Made by a program: the position numbers and the translations under genes | Shown: in pieces, positions 1 to 8,634 of the stretch | Layout: the number at the start of each line of letters is the position of its first letter | Position numbering within the stretch: the stretch's first letter is position 1 | Source of the DNA: an uncultured Bacteroidota bacterium | GTDB lineage: Bacteria; Bacteroidota; Bacteroidia; Bacteroidales; F082 | Length of the DNA stretch: 48,997 nt | Assembly (NCBI GenBank): GCA_900542475.1 | Contig: UQNO01000014.1 | Coordinates: 1-48,997 of the forward strand | Reading direction: 5' to 3' | The notes under the pieces: generated by a model | Told to the model about the DNA's origin: nothing | The model's database searches: none | What the model saw: only the letters and a program-made list of their open reading frames with translations

Positions 1-410
1 AGCAAACCGCCCTGATTGTCATCGGTGTGTTGAAAAAACTCGAAAAGTTCTGATGTCATTCGCTTGTCAATGTAACGATAATAGATTACATCGATGAGAT
101 TTAAAGCAATACTTAAGGTGTTCGTTATAATGAAAAGAATATCAACAACTTTGCAATATTTTTTATTATACTTGAATTTCAATGGAATACCATAAAAGAC
201 GAGTAAAGGCAGGTTGGCTATTATGAGTGTCCAGATATCGAACCGCATTCCGATGAAAAACAACCGGAACTGTTCCTCGATGTTCAGTTTGGGGAAATTG
301 CCTGCGTTGAAAATGAACAGCAGCCAACGGCTCAAGGCAAGCAGAAGCAGCATCATGCCGAGTCGGACGACGAACATTTTCCATAAAGAGATTTCCCTGT
401 TCGAGCACAT
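1..410 (-). CDS. LTA synthase / sulfatase-family membrane protein, N-terminal part
   Basis: Only the first 136 codons lie in the window; the gene runs off the left edge. The reading frame starts at the ATG at 410-408 and reads through hydrophobic stretches: residues of the type VRLGMMLLLLALSRWLLFIF, then a polar loop with GMRFDIWT, then further membrane segments ending in the motif RYIDKRMTSELFEFF. An RFD motif after the first helix followed by 'Y-Y-R-Y-x-D-K-R' is what I know from Bacteroidetes alkaline-phosphatase-superfamily membrane proteins annotated as LTA synthase family or sulfatase-like transferases. In Gram-negatives these usually modify envelope glycans or lipids with phospho-groups. 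The catalytic domain is outside the window, so the exact reaction cannot be judged. A competing frame in the same place lacks any membrane or family signal. The gene is divergent from the M23 peptidase gene and has its own -7 box. Confidence 0.7.
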   Translation of the reverse strand, partial: MCSNREISLWKMFVVRLGMMLLLLALSRWLLFIFNAGNFPKLNIEEQFRLFFIGMRFDIWTLIIANLPLLVFYGIPLKFKYNKKYCKVVDILFIITNTLSIALNLIDVIYYRYIDKRMTSELFEFFQHTDDNQGGL

Positions 411-425
411 AAAAAATATTTTCTG

Positions 426-433
426 CAAAGTTA
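426..433 (-). promoter_or_regulatory. -7 promoter box for the LTA synthase-like gene
   Basis: On the minus strand this reads TAACTTTG, matching the Bacteroidetes TAnnTTTG element, 15 bases upstream of the ATG. It faces away from the M23 peptidase promoter. Confidence 0.6.
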
Positions 434-455
434 AGAAAATAATGTTAAATCATTT

Positions 456-463
456 TATCTTTG
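456..463 (+). promoter_or_regulatory. -7 promoter box for the M23 peptidase gene
   Basis: TATCTTTG matches TAnnTTTG and lies 19 bases before the ATG at 483. An upstream in-frame TTG at 474 would fall at about the transcription start, which favours the ATG. Confidence 0.6.
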
Positions 464-482
464 TAAAATAAATTTGTTGAAA

Positions 483-2198
483 ATGAGATTTAGTGTTTTT
501 ATTTGGTTTTTATTGATTGCCAGCGGCTTAAATGCCCAGAACAATGCCGGTTATCCTGAATATCCTAATCCGATGAACATTCCGATGAGGCTTTCCGCTA
601 ACTTCGGGGAACTGCGCGATAACGCTTTTCATGCCGGAGTCGATATAAAGACAGGTGGCGAGACAGGAAAGAAGGTGTATGCTGTCGCCGATGGCTATGT
701 CTGCCGTGTCGGAGTATCGCCTCATGGTTATGGAAACGTGGTGTATGTCGCTCATAATGACGGATTCATGTCGGTATATGCCCATCTCGAAAGTTTCAAT
801 GGAGTGATTGGCAAATATGTTAAAAGAAAACAGATGGAGAGCCAGTCGTTCAAACAGAATCTGTTTCTCGAAAAAAACGAAATTCCTGTCAAATGCGGTG
901 ATTTTCTTGGACTTAGTGGCAACAGCGGTGGCTCGGGAGGACCTCATCTGCATTATGAACTGCGCGATTCCCGGCAACGTCCAATCAACCCCTGCTTTTT
1001 CGGCTTTAAGGTAAATGACCATGTTAAACCATTGATAAATGGCATTGCGCTGTATCCCAAAGACTTATCCTCTGTCAACGGCTCGAATGCAGAGGCGTAT
1101 TTGAGAGTTGTAGGCAATAATGGAACTTATTCTGTTGATAATGAAATAATTAGAGCCAATGGAACAATATATTTTGGCATTTCAGCTTGCGACCAGGCTG
1201 ATGGCGCAACTAACAAAAACGGAGTTTACTCGATTGAGCTTTTTGCCGATAATAGATTGATATTCAGTATATTATTTGATAAATATTCGTATGATGAAAC
1301 ACGCTACATCAACAGCTTGATTGATTATAAAAAATATTATGACGACAAGATTAGATATGTCAGAACGGAGATAGATGAGTATAATATCCTTGATTTATAT
1401 GGAGAAAGAAGCGGTTTCGTCACTTTGAAAGAAGGCGACGAAGTTGCTGTGAAATTTGTGGTGAAGGATTATTTTAACAATACATCAACGTTGAAATTCA
1501 CTCTTGTCGGAGAGAAGCCTTTGGCGGAATACATTGATAATCAATATGACAGAAGTTATTATCGTGTTGACGGCAAAAACGCTGTTGAAGTTAATCTTGA
1601 TGGATTTACCGCCAAAATTCCTGAAAAGGCATTTTATAAGTTTGAATACGTATATGCGCGTCAGCTCGATACGATTGAAAACATCGCTTCTGATTTTGCT
1701 TATGTGTTTGGTTCTGAAGATATTCCAATTCAAAAAAATATCGCTGTCGGTATCCGTCCGGCTGAAAAATTCGCAGGCTCTGACAAGTTGTACATGGTTA
1801 AGGTTGGAAACGACGGAAAATACAGCCCTGTAGGAGGTGAGATGCTTGATGGGACGATGATTGCCAACGTCCGTGATTTTGGCACTTTTGCGCTTGCCGT
1901 AGATGATAAGGCGCCGAAAGTCATTCCTCAAAATTTCAAAAACAATTCAAAAGTTATCAATTGTAAGCGCTTGAGAATCAAGATTAAAGATGAGGAGTCG
2001 GGAATTGCCGGATATGACATTTTCCTCAACGGGAAATGGGTTGTCGGTGCATACGACGCCAAAAACGACCTTTTGTTTTATGATGTCGATGAGTTCTTGA
2101 AGATTGGCGACAACAAGATGGAAGTCGTTGTTACCGATGCAGTTGGCAACAAAAGAGTCTGTACCTACAATATTGTCAGGAAGTCTCCGGATAAATAG
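483..2198 (+). CDS. M23 family metallopeptidase (secreted peptidoglycan endopeptidase-like)
   Basis: 571 residues. A signal peptide (about residues 1-18, ending LNAQ) sends it to the periplasm. The LytM/M23 zinc domain occupies roughly residues 30-175. It shows the H-x3-D zinc pair in HAGVD (H50, D54), the YAHL motif (H101) and HLHYE (H155, H157), so the zinc and catalytic residues look intact. M23 enzymes cut peptide cross-links of peptidoglycan. The remaining 400 residues have no family I recognise; they look beta-rich and include Ig-like segments, for example the KIKDEESGIAGYDIFLNGKW region near the C-terminus, probably for binding or positioning. I chose the ATG at 483 because it gives a clean signal peptide and follows the promoter at a sensible distance; a TTG nine bases upstream is possible but less likely. 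It converges on the beta-helix lipoprotein gene, with only 15 bases between stop codons. Confidence 0.9.
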   Translation: MRFSVFIWFLLIASGLNAQNNAGYPEYPNPMNIPMRLSANFGELRDNAFHAGVDIKTGGETGKKVYAVADGYVCRVGVSPHGYGNVVYVAHNDGFMSVYAHLESFNGVIGKYVKRKQMESQSFKQNLFLEKNEIPVKCGDFLGLSGNSGGSGGPHLHYELRDSRQRPINPCFFGFKVNDHVKPLINGIALYPKDLSSVNGSNAEAYLRVVGNNGTYSVDNEIIRANGTIYFGISACDQADGATNKNGVYSIELFADNRLIFSILFDKYSYDETRYINSLIDYKKYYDDKIRYVRTEIDEYNILDLYGERSGFVTLKEGDEVAVKFVVKDYFNNTSTLKFTLVGEKPLAEYIDNQYDRSYYRVDGKNAVEVNLDGFTAKIPEKAFYKFEYVYARQLDTIENIASDFAYVFGSEDIPIQKNIAVGIRPAEKFAGSDKLYMVKVGNDGKYSPVGGEMLDGTMIANVRDFGTFALAVDDKAPKVIPQNFKNNSKVINCKRLRIKIKDEESGIAGYDIFLNGKWVVGAYDAKNDLLFYDVDEFLKIGDNKMEVVVTDAVGNKRVCTYNIVRKSPDK

Positions 2199-2213
2199 CT
2201 GTAAAGATGCGAT

Positions 2214-3695
2214 TTAGCGCGTTTCCGGAATGTGGATATATTGATAAGCCCCTGCGTCTGGTCTGTCGCCTCTGTCCGTTCCGTCGAGGTCGAATTGCAA
2301 TGCACCTGTCGAATACGCCGGACTGCCGATGCCTATTGCGTTTGACAGCGTGTCAAGGTGGAAATCAAATGTTGCGGGTTTCATGAAGTCCGGGTTCTGG
2401 TTGAACACACAGGATTCATACAGCTGCGACAATTGCGGTCTCTGCGTGCGAATAAGGCTGTTTCTGAATACGTACAACGTGTCGTCGGCGGGGTAGAAGC
2501 CCGAGCCAAACTCGTCGTCTCTGCTGCCATAAACAATGCTGTTGTTGATTTCGCAAGTGAACGGTATGGCGTAAGTGTTCCCATCGGCGGGGTTGGTGTA
2601 TAGGTTGTCGAAAAACAACGCCTCGGCTTTTCTTGTGGAGTTGGTCCAATAGTTGGCGACGGTGTTGTGCGTAAAGAGGTATTCGCCGCCTCCCGTGAGA
2701 GCTACGCAGTGGCTTCCGCAGTTATTAATGAGCGTATTTGACACTCCTACGCTATAGCAGTTGGCATAAACACCTCTTCCGGTGTGGTTCTCGATAATTG
2801 TGTTGGAGATATATGCCGGTTCCATGTTATTTTTGAACATTCGTTGGATTTGCAGACCTATGAAGCCGTTTCTGATGACGGCGTGGTTGATGCTATGGCC
2901 ATGTCCTTCGCGCGCCTCCATGAGCCAGATTCTGTCCCATTGTCCCGGCTGGTCGGCATAGAACGGCTCAAGCCTGTCTCCCTGAAACACGACGGGATTC
3001 TCTCTTGTCCCGTTGACAATCAACTGCCCCTCGCTCCAAGCCCACAGTCCAGCCCCGCCATGAAAATATACATGCGTCCCAGGCTCAATGGTTAAAGTCC
3101 CCTCGGAATCGATAAGAGCCACATTATAAATGACATACGGCTTCTCGGCTGTCCAATGCACGTCTTTGTTCACAGAGTCGGTTATGGCGGTATAATAACT
3201 GGTGTAATGTCCGTGTTCGTCAGGAAAAATGCCTTTTTTGCCTATGATGTAATGCGCGTTCTGCCCGTACGCCGTCAGGTGAACAACTTTCTCGTTGCCG
3301 TTGGTGTTGAAAACAAGGCGGTCATGGACGAAAAACGGGTTGTTTTCATCGTCGGGGTTTATCGTGACCTTGATAAACACGTAAAGACTGTCTTTTGCGT
3401 AAATCTCCACATCGCCGAATGTCGCGCCGGCTTGTCCGTCAACGTTGACGCTGTATGGCGATGAACCGCCTCGCTCAAGTCGTATCGAACTGATTTTCAA
3501 ATTCTCTGCGTTGTCGTTGTAAATCATCAGAGTCCTCGTCGAGGAACCGACAGCGGTGAAAACGGTGTCGAAAGCAATAGTGTCTGTCGAAAGACGGATG
3601 TTCTTCGACGGATTGTCGGAAAACACTTGTTTTTTACGGCATGACACTGCTAAAACTATAGTTGATAACAATATGATTGTTATATATTTATGCAT
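2214..3695 (-). CDS. Lipoprotein with right-handed beta-helix (choice-of-anchor type)
   Basis: 493 residues. The N-terminus has a lipoprotein signal, with lipobox LAVSC (Cys19) followed by RKK, so the mature protein is lipidated, probably in the outer membrane. Residues about 35-150 form a beta-sandwich-like region of the kind seen in Bacteroidetes surface lipoproteins. From about residue 190 there is a right-handed beta-helix signature: short repeating strands with N-rich turns and motifs such as LTIEPGTHVYFHGGAGL, followed by isolated 'NTIIENHTGRG'-like rungs. Beta-helix lipoproteins of this type are usually glycan-binding or lyase-like, but I see no catalytic motif. It is the last gene of the prohibitin-smpB-thioredoxin cluster; its ATG lies two bases after the thioredoxin stop codon, so co-transcription is likely. 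Confidence 0.8.
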   Translation of the reverse strand: MHKYITIILLSTIVLAVSCRKKQVFSDNPSKNIRLSTDTIAFDTVFTAVGSSTRTLMIYNDNAENLKISSIRLERGGSSPYSVNVDGQAGATFGDVEIYAKDSLYVFIKVTINPDDENNPFFVHDRLVFNTNGNEKVVHLTAYGQNAHYIIGKKGIFPDEHGHYTSYYTAITDSVNKDVHWTAEKPYVIYNVALIDSEGTLTIEPGTHVYFHGGAGLWAWSEGQLIVNGTRENPVVFQGDRLEPFYADQPGQWDRIWLMEAREGHGHSINHAVIRNGFIGLQIQRMFKNNMEPAYISNTIIENHTGRGVYANCYSVGVSNTLINNCGSHCVALTGGGEYLFTHNTVANYWTNSTRKAEALFFDNLYTNPADGNTYAIPFTCEINNSIVYGSRDDEFGSGFYPADDTLYVFRNSLIRTQRPQLSQLYESCVFNQNPDFMKPATFDFHLDTLSNAIGIGSPAYSTGALQFDLDGTDRGDRPDAGAYQYIHIPETR

Positions 3696-3697
3696 AT

Positions 3698-4204
3698 TTA
3701 CTTAATGTAATCATTAAAGGTTTGTTTTAGGTATGCGTCTGTGCCGATATACTGCAAAACAGGTAAAAAATCCTTGGCGTCAATATAGCCCGGCACCACG
3801 GTAAGGAGCTGGTTTTTCTCGTTCATGAAAACGTATGAAGGATACGAGAGTTTTCCTTGCAGCAATGCCGCCGCAAGTTGATGGGTGCCTTTCCTGCCGT
3901 TCTTGCCGCCATCATTCAGATAGGTGTGTCCTTCAAAAACGATGGTGTCGTTCATCTCCGCATCGAGTTTCACGGCATAATAGTTCTCGTTCATGTATTC
4001 AACAACTTCACTGTTGATGAAGGTCGTCTGGTCCATGCGCTTGCACCAACCGCACCAGTCGGTGAATACGTCGATAAAAATCTTTTTCGGAGCTGTTTCG
4101 TTCAACTTAACGGCTTCTTCAAACGATATCCAATTGATTTTCTGCGCGTTGCATATAATTGGCAACGAAAACAAAACTAATAATGTGATTAAGAACTTTT
4201 TCAT
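3698..4204 (-). CDS. Periplasmic thioredoxin-family protein
   Basis: 168 residues from the ATG at 4204. A signal peptide (about residues 1-20, ending CNAQ) is followed by a thioredoxin fold with the redox motif WCGWCKRM (C51 and C54), VDVFTDW-type beta strand before it, and a PSYVFMNEKNQ segment carrying the thioredoxin cis-Pro region. The motif type (WCGWCK) resembles DUF255/thioredoxin_7 proteins that reduce or form disulfides of exported proteins. A longer reading frame extends upstream to 4255, but that part has no signal peptide and runs into a palindromic repeat, so I reject it. It sits between smpB and the beta-helix lipoprotein; the two-base gap to the latter suggests a shared transcript. 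Confidence 0.88.
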   Translation of the reverse strand: MKKFLITLLVLFSLPIICNAQKINWISFEEAVKLNETAPKKIFIDVFTDWCGWCKRMDQTTFINSEVVEYMNENYYAVKLDAEMNDTIVFEGHTYLNDGGKNGRKGTHQLAAALLQGKLSYPSYVFMNEKNQLLTVVPGYIDAKDFLPVLQYIGTDAYLKQTFNDYIK

Positions 4205-4233
4205 TGTGATTTTCATTTCCACTAATTTTTTTT

Positions 4234-4273
4234 CCGTCATTTCGAGCGGCCGCACTTCGTTCCGCTCGAGACG
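4234..4273. repeat. Dispersed palindromic repeat, copy A
   Basis: Begins with CGTCATTTCGAGCGG, the same head as the copies inside murL. An 8-bp perfect inverted repeat, TCGAGCGG (4242-4249) with CCGCTCGA (4262-4269), makes it a strong hairpin in the smpB-thioredoxin intergenic space. Confidence 0.75.
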
Positions 4274-4286
4274 GCGGGTGGTGTCG

Positions 4287-4742
4287 TTAATACTCTCTAA
4301 TTTCTTTTTTTGAATCTTTTTCTTTTAAGCTGTCGCGTTTGTCGTAGAAATGCTTGCCTTTCGCCAACGCTATCTCCATTTTGGCGAGTCCTTTGTCGTT
4401 GACAAACAACTCGACTGGAATGATGGTGAAGCCTTTCTCGGCACTTTTTGCCTTGAGTTTGCGCAGTTCTTTCGAGGTGAGCAGAAGTTTGCGGTTCCGC
4501 TTCGGAACATGGTTGTTGTATGTCCCGAAAGCATATTCCGCTATGTGCATTCCTATTACGTACAACTCGTCGCCCACGAAAGAGCAATACGATTCCACTA
4601 TGCTGACTTTGCCTTCGCGGATGCTTTTTATTTCAGTGCCCGTGAGGACTATGCCGGCGGTGTAACGGTCGATAAGGAAGTATTCAAACGACGCTCGCTT
4701 GTTTTTTATGCTGATTTTAGCCTGTTTAGCTTTGTTCGCCAT
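4287..4742 (-). CDS. smpB: SsrA-binding protein SmpB
   Basis: 151 residues, the usual size. SmpB binds tmRNA and brings it to stalled ribosomes for trans-translation. Recognisable conserved blocks are the N-terminal NKRASFEYFLIDRY, the tmRNA-binding GTEIKSIREGKVSI, then YVIGMHIAEY, the basic RNRKLLLTSKEL block, and the C-terminal tail ALAKGKHFYDKRDSLKEKDS that enters the decoding centre. Its ATG overlaps the stop codon of the prohibitin gene by one base (TAATG), so the two are probably translationally coupled. No tmRNA gene was found in the window. Confidence 0.97.
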   Translation of the reverse strand: MANKAKQAKISIKNKRASFEYFLIDRYTAGIVLTGTEIKSIREGKVSIVESYCSFVGDELYVIGMHIAEYAFGTYNNHVPKRNRKLLLTSKELRKLKAKSAEKGFTIIPVELFVNDKGLAKMEIALAKGKHFYDKRDSLKEKDSKKEIREY

Positions 4743-5602
4743 TATTTGATGTCTCCTAAAATCAACGGCATGCCGTCTTTGCTGTTGCCCACTATGACAA
4801 TCTTGGAATTTGGAGATTCCGCGAGTTTCAGTGTGGCCTCGATGCCCTTTTCGCGCAAAATCTTGTCGTTGATACTGGCGCTGACGATGTTGTTCGCCCT
4901 TGCCTTGCCCTCTGCCTCGACACGCTGACGCTCCGCCTCTTGCGAGGCTTTCTCAAGTTTGAACTCATATTCCAAGGCTTCTTGTTCCTGTTTCAACTTG
5001 CTCTCGATAGCCGATTTGATGGTGGGAGGCAGTGTGACTGAACGAATGAGAACCTGGTTGAGCTGAATGTGCTTGCCCTCGAGAAGGTTCCTCGTCTCGA
5101 TGAAAATCTCCTCCTGGATTGCATCGCGTTTTGTCGAGTAGATTTGCTCGGGCGTATATCGACCTAAAACGCTTCTTGCCGCGGAACGCATGGCAGGATA
5201 GACGGCTCTTGTAAGATATTGAGTGCCAATAGTTGCATGCAACTGTCCGAGCTCCTCCCATTTCGGCTGATACCATGTCGAGAACTCGATTCTGATTTCC
5301 AAACCATTGGAGGAAAGAGCGCTCATCTCCTCGTCGGCAACCTGCTGACGTGTCTCGTAAAGAGTCATGCTGTTCCATGGCGCGATGAAATGAAAACCTT
5401 CCTCGTAAGTTTTGGAAGTGTCAATGCCGCCTCCGAACAAACGATAAAGCACCCCGCCGTGACCCGCAGGAATGGTCACCGTGATGCGACTCCAGAAAAT
5501 GATGAGTAACAAGACAACGACACCAATCAAAATGAATGGAGTGTATTTCTTGTTGTTAGATGGCTTATTCTGTTGATAACCAGATTGTTGCGTGTATTCC
5601 AT
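4742..5602 (-). CDS. Prohibitin / SPFH-domain membrane protein
   Basis: 286 residues. A short polar N-terminus, QQSGYQQNKPSNNKKYT, precedes one transmembrane helix (about residues 23-42, rich in V, L and I). Then comes an SPFH/Band 7 domain with PAGHGGVLYRLFGG, EEGFHFIAPWN and TRQQVADEEMSALSSNGLEI-type signatures, and a C-terminal coiled coil rich in E, K and A (about 195-245; motif KASQEAERQRVEAEGKAR). This is the arrangement of bacterial prohibitin-like proteins, which oligomerise in the membrane and often hold proteases such as FtsH. It heads the smpB cluster and overlaps smpB by one base. The promoter box lies at 5634-5641. Confidence 0.92.
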   Translation of the reverse strand: MEYTQQSGYQQNKPSNNKKYTPFILIGVVVLLLIIFWSRITVTIPAGHGGVLYRLFGGGIDTSKTYEEGFHFIAPWNSMTLYETRQQVADEEMSALSSNGLEIRIEFSTWYQPKWEELGQLHATIGTQYLTRAVYPAMRSAARSVLGRYTPEQIYSTKRDAIQEEIFIETRNLLEGKHIQLNQVLIRSVTLPPTIKSAIESKLKQEQEALEYEFKLEKASQEAERQRVEAEGKARANNIVSASINDKILREKGIEATLKLAESPNSKIVIVGNSKDGMPLILGDIK

Positions 5603-5633
5603 ATACTCGAAATTTTTAATTTGTTAATTTTTG

Positions 5634-5641
5634 CAAAGGTA
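5634..5641 (-). promoter_or_regulatory. -7 promoter box for the prohibitin-smpB cluster
   Basis: TACCTTTG on the minus strand, 31 bases before the ATG at 5602. Confidence 0.6.
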
Positions 5642-5654
5642 ATAAAAAAAATGA

Positions 5655-5662
5655 TAATTTTG
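5655..5662 (+). promoter_or_regulatory. -7 promoter box for the DPP III fusion gene
   Basis: TAATTTTG, 38 bases before the ATG at 5701; only 13 bases separate it from the divergent prohibitin box. Confidence 0.6.
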
Positions 5663-5700
5663 CGTACAAATTTTATGAATTGTTAATTAAGATAAAAATA

Positions 5701-8298
5701 ATGAAGAGAATTATCATGATTTTAGGAATTGCCGGACTTTTAACTGCTTGTGCGTCAAGCGATAAGAAAGCTCAAAACGGAGAGTTCAAGTATTTGGTCG
5801 ATGAGTTTGCCGACCTTAAAGTTATGCGCTATCAGATTCCCGAATGGGAAAATCTGACGCTGCGGCAGAAAGAGTACATCTATTATCTTGGTGAAGCCGC
5901 CAAATGCGGCCGCGACATACTCGCTGACCAGAATTTCAAGTACAACCTGACTGTCCGCAAGACTATCGAGGCTGTCCTTAATTCTTATAATGGCGATAGG
6001 AATTGCGCTGATTATCAGAATTTTGTGGTTTATGCGAAACGCGTGTTCTTCAGCAACGGCATTCATCATCACTATGCGGAAGACAAGATGTTCCCGGAGA
6101 TTTCTCAAGAATATTTTGCGCAGTTAGTGAGAAATTCTGATGCACAACAGCTTCCACTTGCAGAAAACGAGACCGTTGACGAGTTCCTGACTTTCCTCAC
6201 GCCTGTAGTTTTTGACAAGGATTTGTATAAAATGCGCCGCAGCGGAGAAGATGACATCATACAAAACTCATGTGTCAATTTCTATGAAGGTCATATTAAT
6301 AAAGGTGAAGTCGAGGCGTTTTACGACGCACAGCGTAAACCTAACGATGAACAGCCGGTTTCGTATGGCTTGAATTCAAAATTGGTCAAGGAAAACGGCA
6401 AGATGCGCGAGGAGGTTTACAAAATCGACGGACTCTACGGAAAGGCAATCGAGCAGATTGTTTATTGGCTTAAGAAAGCCAACGAGGCGGCTGAAAATGA
6501 CAGCCAGCGTCACTATACTAATCTGCTGATAGAGTATTACACAACAGGTTGTCTTAAGAAGTGGGACGAATACAACATCGCTTGGGTTCAGGATTCTATT
6601 TCAAATATCGATTTCGTGAACGGCTTCATCGAGGACTACGGCGACCCGATGGGAATGAAAGCCACTTGGGAGGCTATCGTCGATTTCAAGGACATGGAAG
6701 CTACCAAACGTTCTGAAATTATCAGTGCCAACGCCCAGTGGTTCGAGGACAACTCGCCGGTTGACGCCCGCTTCAAAAAGAAAGAGTGCAAAGGCGTGAG
6801 CGCGAAGGGTATCATCGTCACCACCCTGGCAGGCGACTGCTTCCCGGCACCGCCAATAGGAATCAATTTGCCTAATGCCGATTGGATTCGTAAGGACTAC
6901 GGCTCCAAGTCGGTGACTATCACCAATTTGATGGACGCATACGATAAAGCCGCCAACGAATCTCCGAAAAGTGTGTTGGCGGAGTTCGCTTACTCTCAGG
7001 AGGAAATAGACCTTTGCAAGCAATACAGCAGCATCTCCGACGTCTTGCATACCGACTTGCACGAATGCCTCGGACACGGCTCGGGACAGTTGCTCCCTAC
7101 AACACAACCCGGCTCGTTGAAGGAATACAACTCGGCTCTCGAAGAAGCGCGCGCCGACCTCTTTGGATTGTATTACTGCGCCGACCCCAAGATGGTCGAG
7201 CTCGGCATACTTCCCAATATGGAATGCTACAAGGCTCAATACGCCGACTTTATCCGCAACGGCCTCATGAGCCAGCTCTCCCGCATAGAACTTGGCAAGA
7301 CGATAACAGAGTCGCACATGCAAGACCGCGCCCTCATCAGCTGGTGGTGCTATGAGAAAGGTCTGAATGACAACGTTATAGAGAAAAAATTGCGTGACGG
7401 CAAGACATATTTCGTCATTAACGACTACGAGAAACTTCGCGGCTTGTTCGGCGAGCTTCTTGCGGAAATTCAGAGAATCAAGTCGGAGGGCGACTACGAG
7501 GCCGGCAAGAATCTTGTCGAGACATACGCCGTTAAAATCGACCCTGTTCTCCATAAGGAGGTCAAAGAGCGTTACAACGCTCTCGGCTTGAAGCCTTACG
7601 GCGGTTTCATCAATCCTGACATCGTTCCGGTTGTTGAAAACGGTGAAGTTGTTGATTATCAGGTCTATTATCCTTGCGATTTCTTGCAGCAGCATCTCGA
7701 CTATGGCAAGAACTACAGCTTTGTCGAGGAGAACCACGATGCGCCGGCGCACCTCGTCGTCGATATGCTTTACGACTTCATCGACGGCACTCTGGCATGC
7801 GGCAACGCGGAGAATGCGGTGCGCGAGGTCGTTAGATACATCAACGCTCATCCGGAACAAAAAGTCGTTTACATCACCGACTATCATCCGGCAAACCACA
7901 GCTCGTTCGCCGACTTCGGCGGCATCTGGCCGGTACACTGTGTGCAAGGCACTCGCGGCGGCGCTATACACGAGGCGTTCTACACCGATGTCGTCAACCC
8001 GGCAAACCGCCCCGACCCGGCAAGGAACATCTTCCGTAAAGGCGAAACAATCGACAAAGAACAGTATTCCGGCTTCGAGTCGGTAGGTCCCGACGGACGC
8101 CATCTGAATGAATGTGTCGGAAACAACATTGTTATCAGCGGCATCGCGACAGAATATTGTGTCAAGAATACTTTGATGGAGTTCCTCAACAGCGGCCGCG
8201 ACATCGAACTTCTTGCCAATGGACTCGGCTACGTCGATAAAAAAGGCCACGACGAGACAATGAGGGAATTCAAGACATTGGTCACTGTCGTCGAATAA
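5701..8298 (+). CDS. Dipeptidyl-peptidase III lipoprotein fused to an isochorismatase-like hydrolase
   Basis: 865 residues. It starts with a lipoprotein signal (lipobox LTAC, then ASSDKK). Residues about 30-670 are peptidase family M49 (dipeptidyl-peptidase III), which removes dipeptides from peptide N-termini. The zinc motif HECLGH starts at H454, and the third ligand lies in EEARAD (E482). Upstream, NGIHHHYAEDKMFPE is a typical family block. Residues about 683-865 form a second, separate enzyme domain of the isochorismatase/nicotinamidase superfamily. Its triad appears complete: D688 (VVDMLYDF), K780 (FRKGETIDKEQYSGF) and C820 (GIATEYCVKNT). The metal site D-x-H-x3-H is present in TDYHPANHSSF, and WPVHCVQGT matches nicotinamidases. 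There is no frameshift between the halves. The ATG at 5701 is preferred to an upstream in-frame start at 5680 because it begins the lipoprotein signal. A normal bacterial DPP III is about 675 residues, so the extra 190 residues equal this domain. Confidence 0.9.
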   Translation: MKRIIMILGIAGLLTACASSDKKAQNGEFKYLVDEFADLKVMRYQIPEWENLTLRQKEYIYYLGEAAKCGRDILADQNFKYNLTVRKTIEAVLNSYNGDRNCADYQNFVVYAKRVFFSNGIHHHYAEDKMFPEISQEYFAQLVRNSDAQQLPLAENETVDEFLTFLTPVVFDKDLYKMRRSGEDDIIQNSCVNFYEGHINKGEVEAFYDAQRKPNDEQPVSYGLNSKLVKENGKMREEVYKIDGLYGKAIEQIVYWLKKANEAAENDSQRHYTNLLIEYYTTGCLKKWDEYNIAWVQDSISNIDFVNGFIEDYGDPMGMKATWEAIVDFKDMEATKRSEIISANAQWFEDNSPVDARFKKKECKGVSAKGIIVTTLAGDCFPAPPIGINLPNADWIRKDYGSKSVTITNLMDAYDKAANESPKSVLAEFAYSQEEIDLCKQYSSISDVLHTDLHECLGHGSGQLLPTTQPGSLKEYNSALEEARADLFGLYYCADPKMVELGILPNMECYKAQYADFIRNGLMSQLSRIELGKTITESHMQDRALISWWCYEKGLNDNVIEKKLRDGKTYFVINDYEKLRGLFGELLAEIQRIKSEGDYEAGKNLVETYAVKIDPVLHKEVKERYNALGLKPYGGFINPDIVPVVENGEVVDYQVYYPCDFLQQHLDYGKNYSFVEENHDAPAHLVVDMLYDFIDGTLACGNAENAVREVVRYINAHPEQKVVYITDYHPANHSSFADFGGIWPVHCVQGTRGGAIHEAFYTDVVNPANRPDPARNIFRKGETIDKEQYSGFESVGPDGRHLNECVGNNIVISGIATEYCVKNTLMEFLNSGRDIELLANGLGYVDKKGHDETMREFKTLVTVVE

Positions 8299-8332
8299 CA
8301 TGGCTCGTCGTCTCGACGGAAACGTGATGAAA

Positions 8333-8370
8333 CGGAGCGGACTTGGGAAACCTATCCGCTCCGCTTTTTT
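8333..8370 (+). terminator. Intrinsic terminator of the DPP III fusion gene
   Basis: CGGAGCGGA (8333-8341) pairs perfectly with TCCGCTCCG (8355-8363), followed by C and six T. It lies 35 bases after the stop codon. Confidence 0.85.
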
Positions 8371-8524
8371 AGAACTCGCGGAAAATCAAAAAACATTTGA
8401 AATTTGTTTTTCTTGACAATAATTCATGTCTTCGCGGTCTCAAATTGTGTACAATGAAGAAAATATTTATCTTGTGATTCGGCATGATGACAAATGTGTC
8501 AATATTTCAACACGGTACCCGTTT

Positions 8525-8564
8525 AAAAAAAAGGCTCGCATAAATAATTTTTAGAATATGCGAG
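8525..8564 (-). terminator. Intrinsic terminator of the exonuclease operon
   Basis: On the minus strand CTCGCATA and TATGCGAG pair over 8 bp (8535-8542 with 8557-8564) and are followed by CC and a run of eight T. The rest of 8299-8634 is AT-rich and holds no other feature that I can see. Confidence 0.8.
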
Positions 8565-8634
8565 AATAATATTTTTTATTCGGCAAACAAAAATCATCGA
8601 CAATATTGATGCTGTGTACTGTGGGGACGGATTC

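Noticed and set aside
166..408. 80-residue minus-strand frame
   Set aside because: The neighbouring frame of the same strand from 410 gives a membrane protein with a family signature; this one does not.
4205..4255. Longer thioredoxin start
   Set aside because: The extension has no signal peptide and runs into a palindromic repeat; the ATG at 4204 gives a proper signal peptide.
6601..8301. 566-codon open frame on the minus strand
   Set aside because: It lies entirely antisense to the DPP III fusion gene, has no family motif, and results from the codon bias of the real gene.
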